A stretch of 64,000 nt of DNA, taken from Aliiroseovarius sp. M344. Lineage in GTDB: Bacteria; Pseudomonadota; Alphaproteobacteria; Rhodobacterales; Rhodobacteraceae. The notes beneath the pieces were generated by a model. The model was given only the letters and a program-made list of their open reading frames with translations. It was not told the DNA's origin and searched no databases. Within the stretch, counting starts at the first letter, position 1. Each line of letters begins with the position of its first letter. A program made the translations under genes and the position numbers. Shown in pieces: positions 16,554 through 26,763 of this stretch. Location of the stretch: assembly GCF_025140835.1 (NCBI RefSeq), contig NZ_CP081153.1, forward strand, positions 3,009,001 to 3,073,000. The letters are read 5' to 3'.

Positions 16554-17171
16554 ATGCACCCAAACCCTGCCTTTCGCGATGCGACCAACGAACAAAATCT
16601 TTCATTCGCCCGCGAACGTGCTTTCGGCACACTTGCGATCAATGCTGATGATGGGCCACTGATCAGTCATGTGCCGTTTATAATCTCGAATGACGGCACC
16701 TCCGCTGAGTTGCACCTTGTCCGATCCAACCCCATCGCACGTGCACTGACGACGTCTCGGCCCGCAGTGATCGCGGTCACGGGGGCAGATTGCTACATCT
16801 CTCCAGACTGGTATGAGACACCTGACATGGTACCCACATGGAATTATGTATCCGTCCATCTACGCGGACGGCTTGAGTTGGCAGACCCTGCCAGCCTTCG
16901 CGACCTTCTGATACGTCAGTCAGCCGCATTCGAGAATCGCCTACCGAACAAAGCCCCTTGGACCATGGACAAGTTGACTGACGCGCAAGCCGCCAAATTG
17001 ATGCGGATGATCTTACCGCTGCGTTTGACGATCGACTCTGTCGATGGAACCTGGAAGCTGGGCCAAAATAGGGACCAAGTCGCGCGACTTAGGGCCGCTG
17101 AGCAGGTGCAGAACGGAATTGGGCATGAGCTTGCCGAAATCGCGCGTTTGATGACCAAACCACCGGCATAA
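16554..17171 (+). CDS. PaiB-family FMN-binding protein
   Basis: A 205-residue protein of PaiB type. Typical features are the N-terminal MHPNPAFRDATNEQNLSFA, GTLAINADDGPLISHVPF for the flavin-binding split barrel, HLVRSNPIARAL, and the diagnostic DCYISPDWYETPDMVPTWNYVS in which YISP.WY.....VPTWNY is conserved. The C-terminal ...LPLRLTIDSVDGTWKLGQNR matches the family end. Bacillus PaiB acts as a negative regulator of sporulation and protease genes; the function in alphaproteobacteria is not settled, probably a flavin-dependent redox or regulatory role. It follows mtaB by 30 bp and may be cotranscribed. Confidence 0.85.
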   Translation: MHPNPAFRDATNEQNLSFARERAFGTLAINADDGPLISHVPFIISNDGTSAELHLVRSNPIARALTTSRPAVIAVTGADCYISPDWYETPDMVPTWNYVSVHLRGRLELADPASLRDLLIRQSAAFENRLPNKAPWTMDKLTDAQAAKLMRMILPLRLTIDSVDGTWKLGQNRDQVARLRAAEQVQNGIGHELAEIARLMTKPPA

Positions 17172-17220
17172 GTGGACATATCCCGTTCGCCTCCCTACAT
17201 TTAATGTGAAGGAGGATCAC

Positions 17221-17499
17221 ATGCCCCTACCGCTTGCCCCTATCGCAGCTATTGCCATCCGATATGGCACTGTTGCCGTTGCCACTTATGCGCTTGCCCG
17301 CTCCATTGAACGTGGACGACGAGATCAGCGCTATGAAGATGCATTGGATGATGTCCCGGAAGGCCTGACCGCCCGGCGCGACAACGATCAGGTAAACGCG
17401 ACAGCACGTCTGCGCCGCGTGATTCGCTTTGGTGACAACGGGCCGGGGATCGAAATTGACGCCGTCAGTCTGACCCGCATACGCTTTCGAAAGGTCTGA
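17221..17499 (+). CDS. hypothetical protein, 92 aa
   Basis: Starts at the ATG 17221 with a strong AAGGAGG upstream (17209-17215). The first 25 residues (PLPLAPIAAIAIRYGTVAVATYALA) form a probable membrane helix. Charged sequence follows (RSIERGRRDQRYEDALDDVPEG), then a short beta-rich tail ending ARLRRVIRFGDNGPGIEIDAVSLTRIRFRKV. I do not recognise a named family. It lies three bases before the GST gene and is probably in one operon with it. Confidence 0.6.
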   Translation: MPLPLAPIAAIAIRYGTVAVATYALARSIERGRRDQRYEDALDDVPEGLTARRDNDQVNATARLRRVIRFGDNGPGIEIDAVSLTRIRFRKV

Positions 17500-17502
17500 G
17501 CC

Positions 17503-18105
17503 ATGCAGTTGATCACTTCGCCTGCGTCACCATTTGCGCGCAAAGCCCGCATGGTTATCATCGAAACGGGTCAGCAAGACGATGTGGAGCTGGTTGACGT
17601 CGTTTCGTCGCCCACTGCCCCCAACCCGCAGCTGACAGCGGCGAATCCCATGTCCAAAATTCCTGCGCTGGTTCGCAGCGACGGACCAACCTTGTATGAC
17701 AGCCGCGTGGTGACGCGGTATCTGGACGCAAGATCAGGCGGAGCGCTTTATCCTGAAAGCCGGATATGGGAGGTTCTTATCCTTGAGGCAACCGGAGATG
17801 CCATCATGGATGCGGGCGTGCTGATGGTCTACGAAAACCGGTGCCGACCAGAAGACATGCAGTTCGGTGGCTGGATGGATGCCCAATGGGGCAAGATCGA
17901 AGGCGCATTGGATGCCCTGAACACACGTTGGATGAGCCATCTGTCAGGTCCGCTTGATATCGGGCAGATTTCTGTTGCCTGTGCACTCGGGTATCTCGAT
18001 TTTCGGCACGCCGAACGCGAATGGCGCAAAGGGCGTGACGCATTGGACGACTGGTTCGCGGTGTTCTCTGCGCGCGACAGCTTTAAAGCCACGATGCCCG
18101 TCTGA
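17503..18105 (+). CDS. glutathione S-transferase family protein
   Basis: A 200-residue protein with the thioredoxin-like N-terminal domain MQLITSPASPFARKARMVI, where SPFARK matches the GST start site, and the glutathione-contacting NPMSKIPAL and YDSRVVTRYLD (the ..DS motif). A helical C-terminal domain follows (EATGDAIMDAG...GYLDFRHAEREWRKG). Bacterial members of this kind conjugate or reduce small electrophiles with glutathione; the substrate is unknown. It is the last gene before the petABC promoter region. Confidence 0.85.
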   Translation: MQLITSPASPFARKARMVIIETGQQDDVELVDVVSSPTAPNPQLTAANPMSKIPALVRSDGPTLYDSRVVTRYLDARSGGALYPESRIWEVLILEATGDAIMDAGVLMVYENRCRPEDMQFGGWMDAQWGKIEGALDALNTRWMSHLSGPLDIGQISVACALGYLDFRHAEREWRKGRDALDDWFAVFSARDSFKATMPV

Positions 18106-18323
18106 GTCGGCTGACCTTCAATCTGACGCTCTGATCCAACAGATTTATCGTGCTGCGCGCGCTAACATGCGGCAACATAACCTTGAAAAGCCGCCCCTGC
18201 GCCCTAATGACTTCTGGACTGAGCGCAATTCCTTGGATAAACAGCCGCGAAACGGACTGCTTTCTTGGGCGGTCTACTGTCGTGTCGGTTGCAATTCTGC
18301 GACCTAGCTAGGGAGATGCGCTC

Positions 18324-18887
18324 TTGTCACAAGCCGACGACCACCAAGGAACCCGCCGGGATTTCCTTTATTATGCCACGGGTGGTGCCGCTGCCATTAC
18401 GGCCGGCGCCGCCGTCTGGCCGCTCGTTGACCAAATGAACCCATCAGCTGACGTGAAAGCGCTCAGCTCGATCCGTGTTGATATCTCGGGTGTCGAAGTC
18501 GGCAGCCAGATCACCGTGAAATGGCGGGGCAAGCCAGTTTTCATTCGCCGCCGCAGCGATGATGAGATTTCCGCCGCCCGCGCCGATGACGAAGCTGCAC
18601 TGCCAGATGCCTTTGCACGCAACGACAACCGTGACTCGACCCTTTCAGCGGCTGACGCAAACCGCGCGATGGACGAAAATGGCGAATGGTTGGTCATGAT
18701 GGGCGTTTGCACCCACTTGGGCTGTGTGCCTTTGGGTGACGGCGCCGGTGACTATGGTGGTTGGTATTGCCCATGCCACGGCTCGCACTACGACGCGTCT
18801 GGTCGTATCCGCAAGGGTCCCGCACCCGAAAACCTGCCCGTTCCCGTCGCCGAGTTTGTCGACGAAACGACGATCAAACTGGGCTAA
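18324..18887 (+). CDS. petA: ubiquinol-cytochrome c reductase Rieske iron-sulfur subunit
   Basis: A 187-residue protein starting at a TTG (18324), with GGGAG at 18311-18315. A twin-arginine-type N-terminus ([20 protein letters not shown]) doubles as the single membrane anchor. The 2Fe-2S ligands are in the two boxes [10 protein letters not shown] and [11 protein letters not shown], with the disulphide Cys present in both. The hinge and head sizes are normal. It takes electrons from ubiquinol in the bc1 complex and passes them to cytochrome c1. It is first of the petABC operon; the 218 bp before it should hold the promoter. Confidence 0.97.
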   Translation: MSQADDHQGTRRDFLYYATGGAAAITAGAAVWPLVDQMNPSADVKALSSIRVDISGVEVGSQITVKWRGKPVFIRRRSDDEISAARADDEAALPDAFARNDNRDSTLSAADANRAMDENGEWLVMMGVCTHLGCVPLGDGAGDYGGWYCPCHGSHYDASGRIRKGPAPENLPVPVAEFVDETTIKLG

Positions 18888-18898
18888 GGGAGGCTTAT

Positions 18899-20212
18899 AT
18901 GTCCGGAATTCCTCATGATCATTACGAACCCAAAACCGGGTTCGAAAAATGGCTGAACAAACGGCTTCCCGTCGTTGGTCTGCTGTATGACACCCTGATG
19001 ATCCCGACCCCGAAAAACCTGAACTGGTGGTGGATCTGGGGCATCGTCCTGACCTTTTGTCTGGTTCTGCAAATCGTGACCGGCATCATTCTGGTGATGC
19101 ATTACACGCCGCATGTCGATTTGGCCTTCGCGTCGATCGAACACATCATGCGTGACGTGAACGGCGGCCATATGCTTCGGTATATTCACGCAAATGGCGC
19201 GTCACTGTTCTTTGTCGCGGTCTACATCCATATTTTCCGTGGCCTGTTCTATGGATCATACAAAGCACCGCGCGAAGTCACATGGATCATCGGTATGCTG
19301 ATCTACCTGATGATGATGGCGACCGGCTTCCTGGGCTACGTTCTGCCTTGGGGTCAGATGTCCTTCTGGGGTGCAACGGTTATCACCGGCCTGTTTGGTG
19401 CTATCCCCTTCATCGGTGAAGGCCTGCAAACATGGCTTCTGGGCGGACCGGCCGTGGACAACGCCACGTTGAACCGCTTCTTCTCGCTGCACTATCTGCT
19501 GCCCTTTGTGATCGCCGCCCTGGTGGCTGTTCACATCTGGGCCTTCCACACCACGGGAAACAACAACCCGACCGGTGTGCCTGTTCGTACCGGATCAAAA
19601 GAAGAAGCTGAGAAAGACACCCTGCCCTTCTGGCCCTACTTCGTCATCAAAGACCTTGTTGGCCTTGGCATCGTGCTGATCATATTCTTCGCGATTGTCG
19701 GCTTCATGCCCAACTATCTGGGTCACCCCGACAACTATATCGAAGCCAACCCATTGGCGACGCCAGCGCACATCGTGCCGGAATGGTATTACCTGCCCTT
19801 CTACGCGATCCTGCGGGCCTTCACTGCCGATGTGTGGGCCGTACAACTGGTCAGCTTCCTGACGGGCGGTATCGTTGATGCGAAGTTCTTCGGCGTACTG
19901 GCCATGTTTGGTGCGATCTTCGTGATGGCGCTGGCCCCGTGGCTTGACACCTCGTCGGTCCGCTCGGGTCAGTATCGTCCGGCCTTCAAGTGGTGGTTCC
20001 GACTGCTGATCATCGACTTCATCGTTCTGATGTGGGTCGGTGCCCGTGACACGAACTTCCCGCATGACTGGATTTCGCTGATCGGCGCCACCTATTGGTT
20101 CGCCTACTTCCTTGTCATCCTGCCGCTGCTGGGTCTGTTTGAAAAACCGACCACGCCACCAGCCACGATCGAGGAAGACTTTAAAGCCCACTATCCCGGC
20201 GCAGCCGAGTGA
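18899..20212 (+). CDS. petB: cytochrome b of the bc1 complex
   Basis: 437 residues from the ATG at 18899, preceded by GGGAGG at 18888-18893; the frame is open further upstream inside petA but that is not used. It has eight membrane helices. Heme ligands are the His pairs in [18 protein letters not shown] and [20 protein letters not shown]. The quinol-oxidising site [15 protein letters not shown] (PEWY) is intact, as is [16 protein letters not shown]. The C-terminal part ends [13 protein letters not shown]. It carries both quinone sites of the Q cycle. petA ends 11 bp upstream, petC starts 14 bp downstream. Confidence 0.97.
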   Translation: MSGIPHDHYEPKTGFEKWLNKRLPVVGLLYDTLMIPTPKNLNWWWIWGIVLTFCLVLQIVTGIILVMHYTPHVDLAFASIEHIMRDVNGGHMLRYIHANGASLFFVAVYIHIFRGLFYGSYKAPREVTWIIGMLIYLMMMATGFLGYVLPWGQMSFWGATVITGLFGAIPFIGEGLQTWLLGGPAVDNATLNRFFSLHYLLPFVIAALVAVHIWAFHTTGNNNPTGVPVRTGSKEEAEKDTLPFWPYFVIKDLVGLGIVLIIFFAIVGFMPNYLGHPDNYIEANPLATPAHIVPEWYYLPFYAILRAFTADVWAVQLVSFLTGGIVDAKFFGVLAMFGAIFVMALAPWLDTSSVRSGQYRPAFKWWFRLLIIDFIVLMWVGARDTNFPHDWISLIGATYWFAYFLVILPLLGLFEKPTTPPATIEEDFKAHYPGAAE

Positions 20213-20226
20213 GAGGATTGAAAACT

Positions 20227-21024
20227 ATGATCAAGAAACTCACAACATCCGCCGCCGTCGCTCTGGCGCTCACCACTGGTGGCGCGCTGGCTGCAGGCGG
20301 AGAAGGCCACATCGAAGACGTTGCGTTCTCGTTTGAATGGCCCTTCGGCACCTATGACCAAGAGCAACTGCGCCGCGGTCTCAAGGTCTATACCGAGGTC
20401 TGCGCGGCCTGCCACGGTCTGAAATATGTGCCTTTGCGTTCGCTGGCTGACGAAGGTGGCCCGCATTACACCGAAGACGAAGTGCGCGCCTATGCCGCCG
20501 AGAACTTCTCCATATACGACGAAGAGCTGGAGGATGACCGCCCGCGTACGCCTGCGGATTTCTTCCCGACCGTATCTGGTGAAGGCATGGGCCCTGACCT
20601 GTCATTGATGGCCAAGGCTCGCGCTGGCTTCCACGGCCCGGCTGGTACCGGCCTGAACCAGTTGGTTCGCGGTATCGGTGGTGCGGAATACATCGCCAGC
20701 TTCCTGACCGGCTTCAACGGCGAAGAAACCGAAGTGGCTGGCAGCGTTCTGTATGGCAACACCGCCTTCCCCGGCGGTTGGGTGTCGATGCCGCCGCAGC
20801 TGGAAGACGGTCTTGTCGACTATGACGATGGTCACAACAACTCAGCGCATCACATGGCAGAAGACGTCTCCGCCTTCCTGATGTGGACAGCTGAACCCAA
20901 GATGATGGCCCGCAAGAAAGCTGGCTTTGTTGCGGTTATGCTGCTCGTGCTGCTGACTTCGCTTCTGTACCTCACGAACAAGAAGCTTTGGGCGCCTCAC
21001 AAAGGTAAAAACCTCGACCTGTAA
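20227..21024 (+). CDS. petC: cytochrome c1 precursor
   Basis: 265 residues from the ATG at 20227 ([20 protein letters not shown]), a cleavable signal peptide ending at ALAAGG. Heme is bound by CAACH in [20 protein letters not shown]. The sixth ligand Met is probably in [13 protein letters not shown]. The C-terminal helix [20 protein letters not shown] anchors the protein to the membrane with a basic tail. It passes electrons from the Rieske protein to soluble or membrane cytochrome c. A strong terminator follows 24 bp downstream. Confidence 0.97.
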   Translation: MIKKLTTSAAVALALTTGGALAAGGEGHIEDVAFSFEWPFGTYDQEQLRRGLKVYTEVCAACHGLKYVPLRSLADEGGPHYTEDEVRAYAAENFSIYDEELEDDRPRTPADFFPTVSGEGMGPDLSLMAKARAGFHGPAGTGLNQLVRGIGGAEYIASFLTGFNGEETEVAGSVLYGNTAFPGGWVSMPPQLEDGLVDYDDGHNNSAHHMAEDVSAFLMWTAEPKMMARKKAGFVAVMLLVLLTSLLYLTNKKLWAPHKGKNLDL

Positions 21025-21047
21025 GTAATCAGAGTTCGCAGAATACC

Positions 21048-21073
21048 AAAGGGCGCCCCAGGGCGCCCTTTTT
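21048..21073 (+). terminator. rho-independent terminator of petABC
   Basis: GGGCGCCC, short loop, GGGCGCCC followed by TTTTT on the plus strand, with AAA on the other side, so it may also serve the convergent thiBPQ operon. Confidence 0.85.
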
Positions 21074-21091
21074 CGTAGGGGAACAAGCAGG

Positions 21092-21784
21092 TCAGTTCCC
21101 CAAATAATCACGCAATGCCTCGGGTGGGTCATCAAAGATCTTCTGGGTCGGCACCGGGGCGTGAGCCTGCCCGCCTTCGACAAGGATCACTTCGTCCGAC
21201 AAAAGCCGAGCATCCTCGGGGTTATGGCTGACCATTAGCAGCGTCGCCTTGGTCTCAGCCGTCAATTCTCCGACAAGCGCCAACATCTCGGCCCTGAGCG
21301 CCGGCCCAAGCGCCCCGAACGGCTCATCCAGCAGCAACAGGGGGCGATCCCGTAAAAGCACGCGTGCCAGCGCCACGCGGGCAATCTGGCCGCCTGACAG
21401 CTGCGCGGGCTTTCGTGCGCCCATACCTGCAAGACCAACTCTTGCCAACGCAGCCTCGACCCGACTGGCCTCATCTTCAGTCAATCTGAGGTTCGGCCGG
21501 ACGCCAAGCCCGACATTCTGTGCCACGGTCAAATGGGGAAACAAGTTGTTGTCCTGAAACACCATGCTGATGGGTCTGGCAGCCGGATCAACGGGCATGG
21601 CAGCCCCCTGCCACTTGATTACGCCATCTGACAGCGGCTGAAATCCAGCGATCATGGCCAGCAAGGTTGATTTGCCCGCGCCTGACGGACCCAGAATCGC
21701 AACGCGGCGCCCCGCTTCTACGTTCAGGTCAGCGGCAAGGGTGAAATCCCCCATGCCGATCCGTGCGTTTTCAATCGTCAGCAT
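21092..21784 (-). CDS. thiQ: thiamine ABC transporter ATP-binding protein
   Basis: 230 residues from the ATG at 21784 (MLTIENARIGMGDFTLAADL). Walker A GPSGAGKST, Q-loop VFQDNNLFPHLTV, signature LSGGQIARVALARVLL, Walker B LLLLDEPFGALGP and the switch His in MVSHNPEDA are all present. The short length fits ThiQ rather than the longer sugar or spermidine ATPases. It overlaps the end of thiP by 14 bp. It powers uptake of thiamine and its phosphates with ThiP and ThiB. Substrate follows from the TPP riboswitch upstream of the operon. Confidence 0.92.
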   Translation of the reverse strand: MLTIENARIGMGDFTLAADLNVEAGRRVAILGPSGAGKSTLLAMIAGFQPLSDGVIKWQGAAMPVDPAARPISMVFQDNNLFPHLTVAQNVGLGVRPNLRLTEDEASRVEAALARVGLAGMGARKPAQLSGGQIARVALARVLLRDRPLLLLDEPFGALGPALRAEMLALVGELTAETKATLLMVSHNPEDARLLSDEVILVEGGQAHAPVPTQKIFDDPPEALRDYLGN

Positions 21785-23339
21785 TTGCGCGACCTCCGCG
21801 GTCAAAAATCCAGAACAACGCAAGGGACAGGCCCAGCAAAAGAACCGCCGCCGCCGCCGCGTCATCCATACGGTACGCCCCCATCAGGCGGTAAAGTTGC
21901 AATGGCAACGTGACCCCCTGCGGGTCGGCAAACATCGCAATGACACCAAGATCGCCCATCGACAGCGCCGCAGCCAACCCAAGCGCAAACCCCAAAGGTC
22001 GCCGCAATCGGGGCAACCACAGAAGACGCACCCGTGTCAGCCCATGCAGCCCCATCCCATCCGCCAGTGCGCCATAGTCCCGCTCGACCGTTCTGAGCGC
22101 CGGCACAAGGGCGCGAAGGGCGAAAGGCAGGCTCATCGCTGCATTCACAACTGCCGTGACCGGAAGCGCAAGATCCGAGGGTTTGACGAAGGGAAAGAGG
22201 ATCAAAAACAGCCCCGTGCCGACAACCAAAGGCGACGCGGCAATGGTTAGGTAACCCAACCCCTCGGCAACCCACGCGCTGCGCTGCACGACGAGCGCTG
22301 CAACTGGCAGTGCCAAAGCCAGCGTCAGGAATGCCGACCCAAACGCCACCAGAAGCGATCTGAGCGCGGCCTGAAACACCGACATCGGCAGAGACAGCAG
22401 CCCCGGCACACCGTCAATGATGACCATCGTCAGCGGCAATAGTAAAAACAGGCTGGCCAACGTAATGATAGCCACATCCAACACACGCTGAATCCTGCTG
22501 TCATCCCAGCGCTGCACCGCGCGATCCAGCCCGGCACCCATATTGCTGGGAAATGCGATCCAAAACGCAATCAACGCCGCGCCCACGCCCATAGTGAACT
22601 GGATCAAGGCAAGCATTGCCGCCCGGCCAAGGTCAAAGTCGAACTTGAATGCCTCATAGATCGCCAGTTCGACAGTTGTCGCTCGCGGGCCACCACCCAG
22701 CGCGAGCGCAATGGCAAATGAGGTCAAGCAGATCAGAAAGATGACCAGAAATGCACCCGGAGCTACTTCGCGCAACATGGGGCGTTCCAGTATACGCGCA
22801 ATCTCGCGTGGCCCCATACCTAGCGTCGCAGCTAGGCGAAACCGTTCGGCAGGAATTGAAAGCCAGCCCTGCAGGATCAATCGGGTCGCCAAGGGCAGGT
22901 TGAAAAATACATGCGCCAGAATGACGCCATGATAGCCATAGACCGAGATCGGCTCGACCCCGAGCACGTCCAGCGCCGCACTGATAATCCCGCTCCGTCC
23001 AAAGACGGCGATCAGACCGAGAACGGCAACAATAATCGGCAAGATGAACGGCGCGCCCAGAAGGGTAACAAGCGCACGGCGACCCGGAAATTTACGCCGG
23101 GCCAGCGCACGCGCAACAGGAATGGCCAGCACAACGCTGATCCCCGCCGACAAGGCCGCCTGCCACAAGGTGAACCGAATGGCCGCCCACTCTGACGGCC
23201 CAAGGCCCCGGCCCCCTTCGGCACGCAGTGCCACTGCGATCAGTGTTCCGAACACCAAAACGACCAACAGCATAACGGCCAAAAGGCCGGGCCAATGCGA
23301 CACCCAAAGGGGGCGAACTATCTGGCCCGACCGATACAT
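21771..23339 (-). CDS. thiP: thiamine ABC transporter permease
   Basis: 522 residues from the ATG at 23339 (MYRSGQIVRPLWVSHWPG). It has about twelve membrane helices as two fused permease halves, each with an EAA-type loop (AATLGMGPREIARILERPMLR in the first and ALADGMGLHGLTRVRLLWLPRL in the second), the standard ThiP layout. It forms the inner-membrane channel for thiamine. It starts one base upstream of the thiB stop, so the three genes form one transcript thiB-thiP-thiQ. Confidence 0.92.
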   Translation of the reverse strand: MYRSGQIVRPLWVSHWPGLLAVMLLVVLVFGTLIAVALRAEGGRGLGPSEWAAIRFTLWQAALSAGISVVLAIPVARALARRKFPGRRALVTLLGAPFILPIIVAVLGLIAVFGRSGIISAALDVLGVEPISVYGYHGVILAHVFFNLPLATRLILQGWLSIPAERFRLAATLGMGPREIARILERPMLREVAPGAFLVIFLICLTSFAIALALGGGPRATTVELAIYEAFKFDFDLGRAAMLALIQFTMGVGAALIAFWIAFPSNMGAGLDRAVQRWDDSRIQRVLDVAIITLASLFLLLPLTMVIIDGVPGLLSLPMSVFQAALRSLLVAFGSAFLTLALALPVAALVVQRSAWVAEGLGYLTIAASPLVVGTGLFLILFPFVKPSDLALPVTAVVNAAMSLPFALRALVPALRTVERDYGALADGMGLHGLTRVRLLWLPRLRRPLGFALGLAAALSMGDLGVIAMFADPQGVTLPLQLYRLMGAYRMDDAAAAAVLLLGLSLALFWIFDRGGRANADD

Positions 23340-23340
23340 T

Positions 23341-24330
23341 TTACTTCGAGAACGCCGCCAGCCATTCGTCCAACGCGGGTTTGCGCAGGGCTTCGGCGTC
23401 TGCTTCGGAATGGAAGATAGCTTTGCCCGGCACGCCCAGCAGGCTAAATTTCTCAGGCAACAGCGACGCATCCAGTTTCGACGGGTAAGACCAGTTTGAG
23501 GTCGGGATCGCTGTCTGGAAGTCCTCGGTCAGGACATAGTCCATGAACGTGCTGGCCAGCTCAGGTTGGTCAGATGTTTTCAGTTTCGCCGCCAGTTCCA
23601 CGAACAGATAGTGGCCTTCCTCAAAAATCGCTGCCGACTTGGACATGTCGTCTTCTGCGATGATATGATAGGCGGGCGAGGTTGTGTAAGACAGCACCAT
23701 GTCAGCCTCGCCATCCGTGAACATACCATACGATTCTGACCAGCCTTGGGTCACGGTCAAGATTTTCGGGGCCAGTTTCTCCCACGCGTCAGGCGCTTTG
23801 TCTCCATAGATCGCCTTGACCCACAGCAAAAGCGCCAGACCCGAGATTGAACTGCGCGGATCCTGAATGACGATCTTGACGTCATCGGACATGCCCAGCA
23901 ACGCCTCAAAACTGGCGGGCGGCGTTTCCATTTTGGTGTTGTCATAGATGAAAGCGGTGTAGCCATAGTTAAATGGCAAAAACACATCGTCAGTCCATTC
24001 AATGGGCATGGTTAGGCCACTGATGTCCTGCCCATGCGGCGCGAACAGACCTGATGCGCGAGCACGCGCTGTGACATCGGTGTTCAGACCGATCACGACA
24101 TCGGCTTCGGTGCGCTCGCCTTCCAGCAGGATGCGCGGCAGCACGTCGCCGGTGATGAACTGCAGGTCGCAACCGCAACGGGCTTCAAACCCCTGCTCGA
24201 TTCCGGGACCAGGGCCCCATTCAGATGCAAAATAGTCAGGCGCATAGACTTGCAACACAGGTTTTTCGTCCGCAACGGCGGGCGTAACCATCATTGAAAG
24301 TCCTGCGACAAATGAAAGGGTCTGTTTCAT
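23341..24330 (-). CDS. thiB: thiamine-binding periplasmic protein
   Basis: 329 residues from the ATG at 24330; the first 20 (MKQTLSFVAGLSMMVTPAVA) form a signal peptide. The mature part begins DEKPVLQVYAPDYFASEWGPG and contains FEARCGCDLQF, ADVVIGLNTDV, DDVFLPFNYGYTAFIYD and DGEADMVLSYTTSPAYH, in line with ThiB. It captures thiamine, TMP and TPP for ThiPQ. First gene of the operon, 50 bp downstream of a TPP riboswitch. Confidence 0.93.
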   Translation of the reverse strand: MKQTLSFVAGLSMMVTPAVADEKPVLQVYAPDYFASEWGPGPGIEQGFEARCGCDLQFITGDVLPRILLEGERTEADVVIGLNTDVTARARASGLFAPHGQDISGLTMPIEWTDDVFLPFNYGYTAFIYDNTKMETPPASFEALLGMSDDVKIVIQDPRSSISGLALLLWVKAIYGDKAPDAWEKLAPKILTVTQGWSESYGMFTDGEADMVLSYTTSPAYHIIAEDDMSKSAAIFEEGHYLFVELAAKLKTSDQPELASTFMDYVLTEDFQTAIPTSNWSYPSKLDASLLPEKFSLLGVPGKAIFHSEADAEALRKPALDEWLAAFSK

Positions 24331-24380
24331 GGTATCCTCCAAATGCGCCGGACGGAGTGGCATTTGGGGCATCCAAATTA

Positions 24381-24470
24381 CCTTCCCTCCGCCGGTTCTA
24401 GCCGGTTCAGGTTCAACGGGTCCGCATGGGATGCATCTCAGCCGGTTAAATCCGGCCCCCCGAGGTGGCG
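24381..24470 (-). promoter_or_regulatory. TPP riboswitch (THI element) of thiBPQ
   Basis: On the minus strand the leader contains CACCTCGGGGGGCCGG, the conserved GGCTGAGATGCATCCC, and GACCCGTTGAACCTGAACCGG followed by a repeated CCGGCTAGAACCGGCGG helix. The CTGAGA and GAACCTGA boxes are the pyrimidine and pyrophosphate sensor cores of the TPP aptamer. It lies just upstream of the thiB ribosome site and probably shuts down translation or transcription when TPP is high. Confidence 0.93.
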
Positions 24471-24569
24471 CCATTCCTGACGGGTTTAGGCGGACTTGGC
24501 AAGCCCCCTTGACCTTAGGGCGGTGATCAGCGATGTGAACGCTAACATCCGCCAATACCGGAGTCGTTC

Positions 24570-25532
24570 ATGTCGGACGCACATAATTCACCTGTCAGAG
24601 GGCTGGGCTTCGCTTTCGCCGCGTTCGCGGTTTTTGCGACGCATGACGCCGTGATCAAGGCGCTTGGCGTCAATTTTTCGGTGTTCCAGATCATCTTCTT
24701 TGCGATGCTGTTTGCCTTTGTCCCGATGTCAGTGCTGATGTTGGCCGACAAGCAAGTCGATAATTTCCGCCCGCGTCACCCTTGGCTGATCCTGTTGCGA
24801 TCGGTCACAACAGTTATTGCCATGTCGACAGCCTTTTATGCGTTTACGGTGCTGCCATTGGCCGAGGTCTATGCCCTGCTTTTCGCAACGCCGCTTTTGA
24901 TAACCGCTATGTCCGCGGTTTTGTTGGGTGAAACCGTGCGGGCGCAACGCTGGGCGGCCGTTCTGGTCGGCTTGATTGGCGTTATGATCGTGCTCAGGCC
25001 CGGCGTGACACAGATCACGTTCGGACATATCTGCGCGCTTGTTGCTGCTTTGTGTTCCAGCTTTGGGTCCGTCATCATGCGCAAGATCGGGAGCGAGGAG
25101 CGCACAGCCGTGATGATCCTTTATCCCATGCTGTCGTCGATCATCTTCATGGCCCTGATGCTTCCATTCGTCTATCGCCCGATGGACGTCGCAGAACTGG
25201 GATTGTTCGCCAGCGTCGGTGTGCTGTCTGTGGCGGCACAAGTAATGATCATCGCAGCCTATCGCATCGCACCTGCGGCGGTAGTAGCCCCCAGTCAATA
25301 CAGCCAGATCCTTTGGGCGACCCTGTTCGGCGTTCTGTTTTTTGAGGAATTGCCCGATATGTGGGTAGGCGTTGGTGCATCTATCATCATTGCATCCGGC
25401 GTATTCATTGTCTGGCGGGAAAGCCGGCCGTCTGTGTCGATACGACTCCCGCTTCTGCGCAATGCCAACCCGCGCTATGACACCGGCCCCAGCCCGCAAC
25501 CAAAGCACCGTCAGAATGACGGCAACGACTGA
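24570..25532 (+). CDS. EamA/DMT-family transporter
   Basis: A 320-residue membrane protein with ten predicted helices in two EamA repeats: helices run from GLGFAFAAFAVFATHDAVIKAL to about 140, and again from FGHICALVAALCSSFGSVIMR to VGASIIIASGVFIVW. The cytoplasmic tail is short and polar. Members export small metabolites such as amino acids, purines or thiols; the substrate here is unknown. The gene is divergent from thiB with the riboswitch between them, so a link to thiamine is possible but not shown. Confidence 0.85.
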   Translation: MSDAHNSPVRGLGFAFAAFAVFATHDAVIKALGVNFSVFQIIFFAMLFAFVPMSVLMLADKQVDNFRPRHPWLILLRSVTTVIAMSTAFYAFTVLPLAEVYALLFATPLLITAMSAVLLGETVRAQRWAAVLVGLIGVMIVLRPGVTQITFGHICALVAALCSSFGSVIMRKIGSEERTAVMILYPMLSSIIFMALMLPFVYRPMDVAELGLFASVGVLSVAAQVMIIAAYRIAPAAVVAPSQYSQILWATLFGVLFFEELPDMWVGVGASIIIASGVFIVWRESRPSVSIRLPLLRNANPRYDTGPSPQPKHRQNDGND

Positions 25533-25589
25533 CGCGCTTCCCTTTCGCGCACGCCTTCGCTATCACCCTGAGAACGAAGGAGTATGCGC

Positions 25590-26699
25590 ATGTCGATGAA
25601 CAGCTTTGGACATATCTTCCGCGTCACCACTTGGGGTGAGAGCCATGGGCCGGCCTTGGGTGCGACGGTCGACGGTTGCCCCCCCGGTGTGCCGTTGGAA
25701 CCCGAGATGATCCAGGTCTGGCTGGACAAACGGCGCCCCGGCCAGAACAAGAACATGACCCAGCGCAATGAACCCGATCAGGTGCGCATCCTGTCTGGCG
25801 TTTACGAGGGCAAAACCACCGGCACACCGATTCAGTTGATGATCGAAAACACCGACCAACGGTCAAAAGACTACGGCGAGATCGAAAAGACTTTCCGTCC
25901 CGGACATGCCGACATCACCTATTGGCAGAAATACGGCATCCGCGATCCGCGCGGGGGCGGGCGCTCGTCGGCGCGTGAAACAGCGGCGCGTGTCGCTGCA
26001 GGTGGCATCGCCCGCGAAGCGTTGAAAGCGCTGCTTCCGGGACTTGAGATCAAAGGTTACATGACGCAGATGGGCGCGCTGCATCTTGATCGCGAGAAGT
26101 TTGACTGGGACGCGATTGACCAAAACCCGTTCTGGCTGCCTGACAACACCGCCGTGCAGGAGTGGGAAGATTACCTTCAGAGGCTCCGCACCAAGGAAAA
26201 TGACAGCGTCGGGGCCGCGATCGAAGTGGTTGTGCGTGGGGCACCAGCCGGGCTGGGCGCGCCGATCTATGCCAAACTGGACACCGACCTTGCCGCCGCG
26301 ATGATGTCAATCAACGCCGTGAAAGGCGTCGAGATCGGTGAAGGTATGGCTGCCGCTGGCCTGAGAGGCACCGAGAATGCAGACGAGATCTTCATGGGCA
26401 ACGACGGCCAACCGGTATTCTCGTCAAACCATGCAGGCGGGATTCTGGGCGGCATTTCAAGCGGCCAGGACATCGTCGTCCGCTTTGCGGTGAAACCCAC
26501 CAGCTCGATCCTGACGCCGCGCCAGTCGATCACCAAATCAGGCGAGCCAATAGAGGTTGTGACCAAGGGCCGTCACGACCCCTGCGTCGGCATTCGCGCC
26601 GTTCCTGTGGGGGAAGCTATGGCGGCCTGCGTCATTCTGGATCACGTCATGCTGCACCGCGCCCAGATGGGCGAAGGCGTGCGCGGTAAGATCGGGTAA
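25590..26699 (+). CDS. aroC: chorismate synthase
   Basis: 369 residues from the ATG at 25590, chosen over the ATG at 25584 because GAAGGAG (25574-25580) is then 9 bp away. Family signatures: [26 protein letters not shown], the diagnostic [36 protein letters not shown] and [11 protein letters not shown]. It makes chorismate from EPSP using reduced FMN, the last shared step of aromatic synthesis. The gene stands alone between a transporter and the thioredoxin/CcdA pair. Confidence 0.96.
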   Translation: MSMNSFGHIFRVTTWGESHGPALGATVDGCPPGVPLEPEMIQVWLDKRRPGQNKNMTQRNEPDQVRILSGVYEGKTTGTPIQLMIENTDQRSKDYGEIEKTFRPGHADITYWQKYGIRDPRGGGRSSARETAARVAAGGIAREALKALLPGLEIKGYMTQMGALHLDREKFDWDAIDQNPFWLPDNTAVQEWEDYLQRLRTKENDSVGAAIEVVVRGAPAGLGAPIYAKLDTDLAAAMMSINAVKGVEIGEGMAAAGLRGTENADEIFMGNDGQPVFSSNHAGGILGGISSGQDIVVRFAVKPTSSILTPRQSITKSGEPIEVVTKGRHDPCVGIRAVPVGEAMAACVILDHVMLHRAQMGEGVRGKIG

Positions 26700-26763
26700 A
26701 GGGCCGGGCTTCGCCCGGCAGATCAGAGGCCTCCGGCGGGGATACTTCACGCCAGAAGAAGCC

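Noticed and set aside
26700..26720. Terminator after aroC
   Set aside because: A GCCGGGC...GCCCGGC hairpin is present, but there is no T-run on either side.
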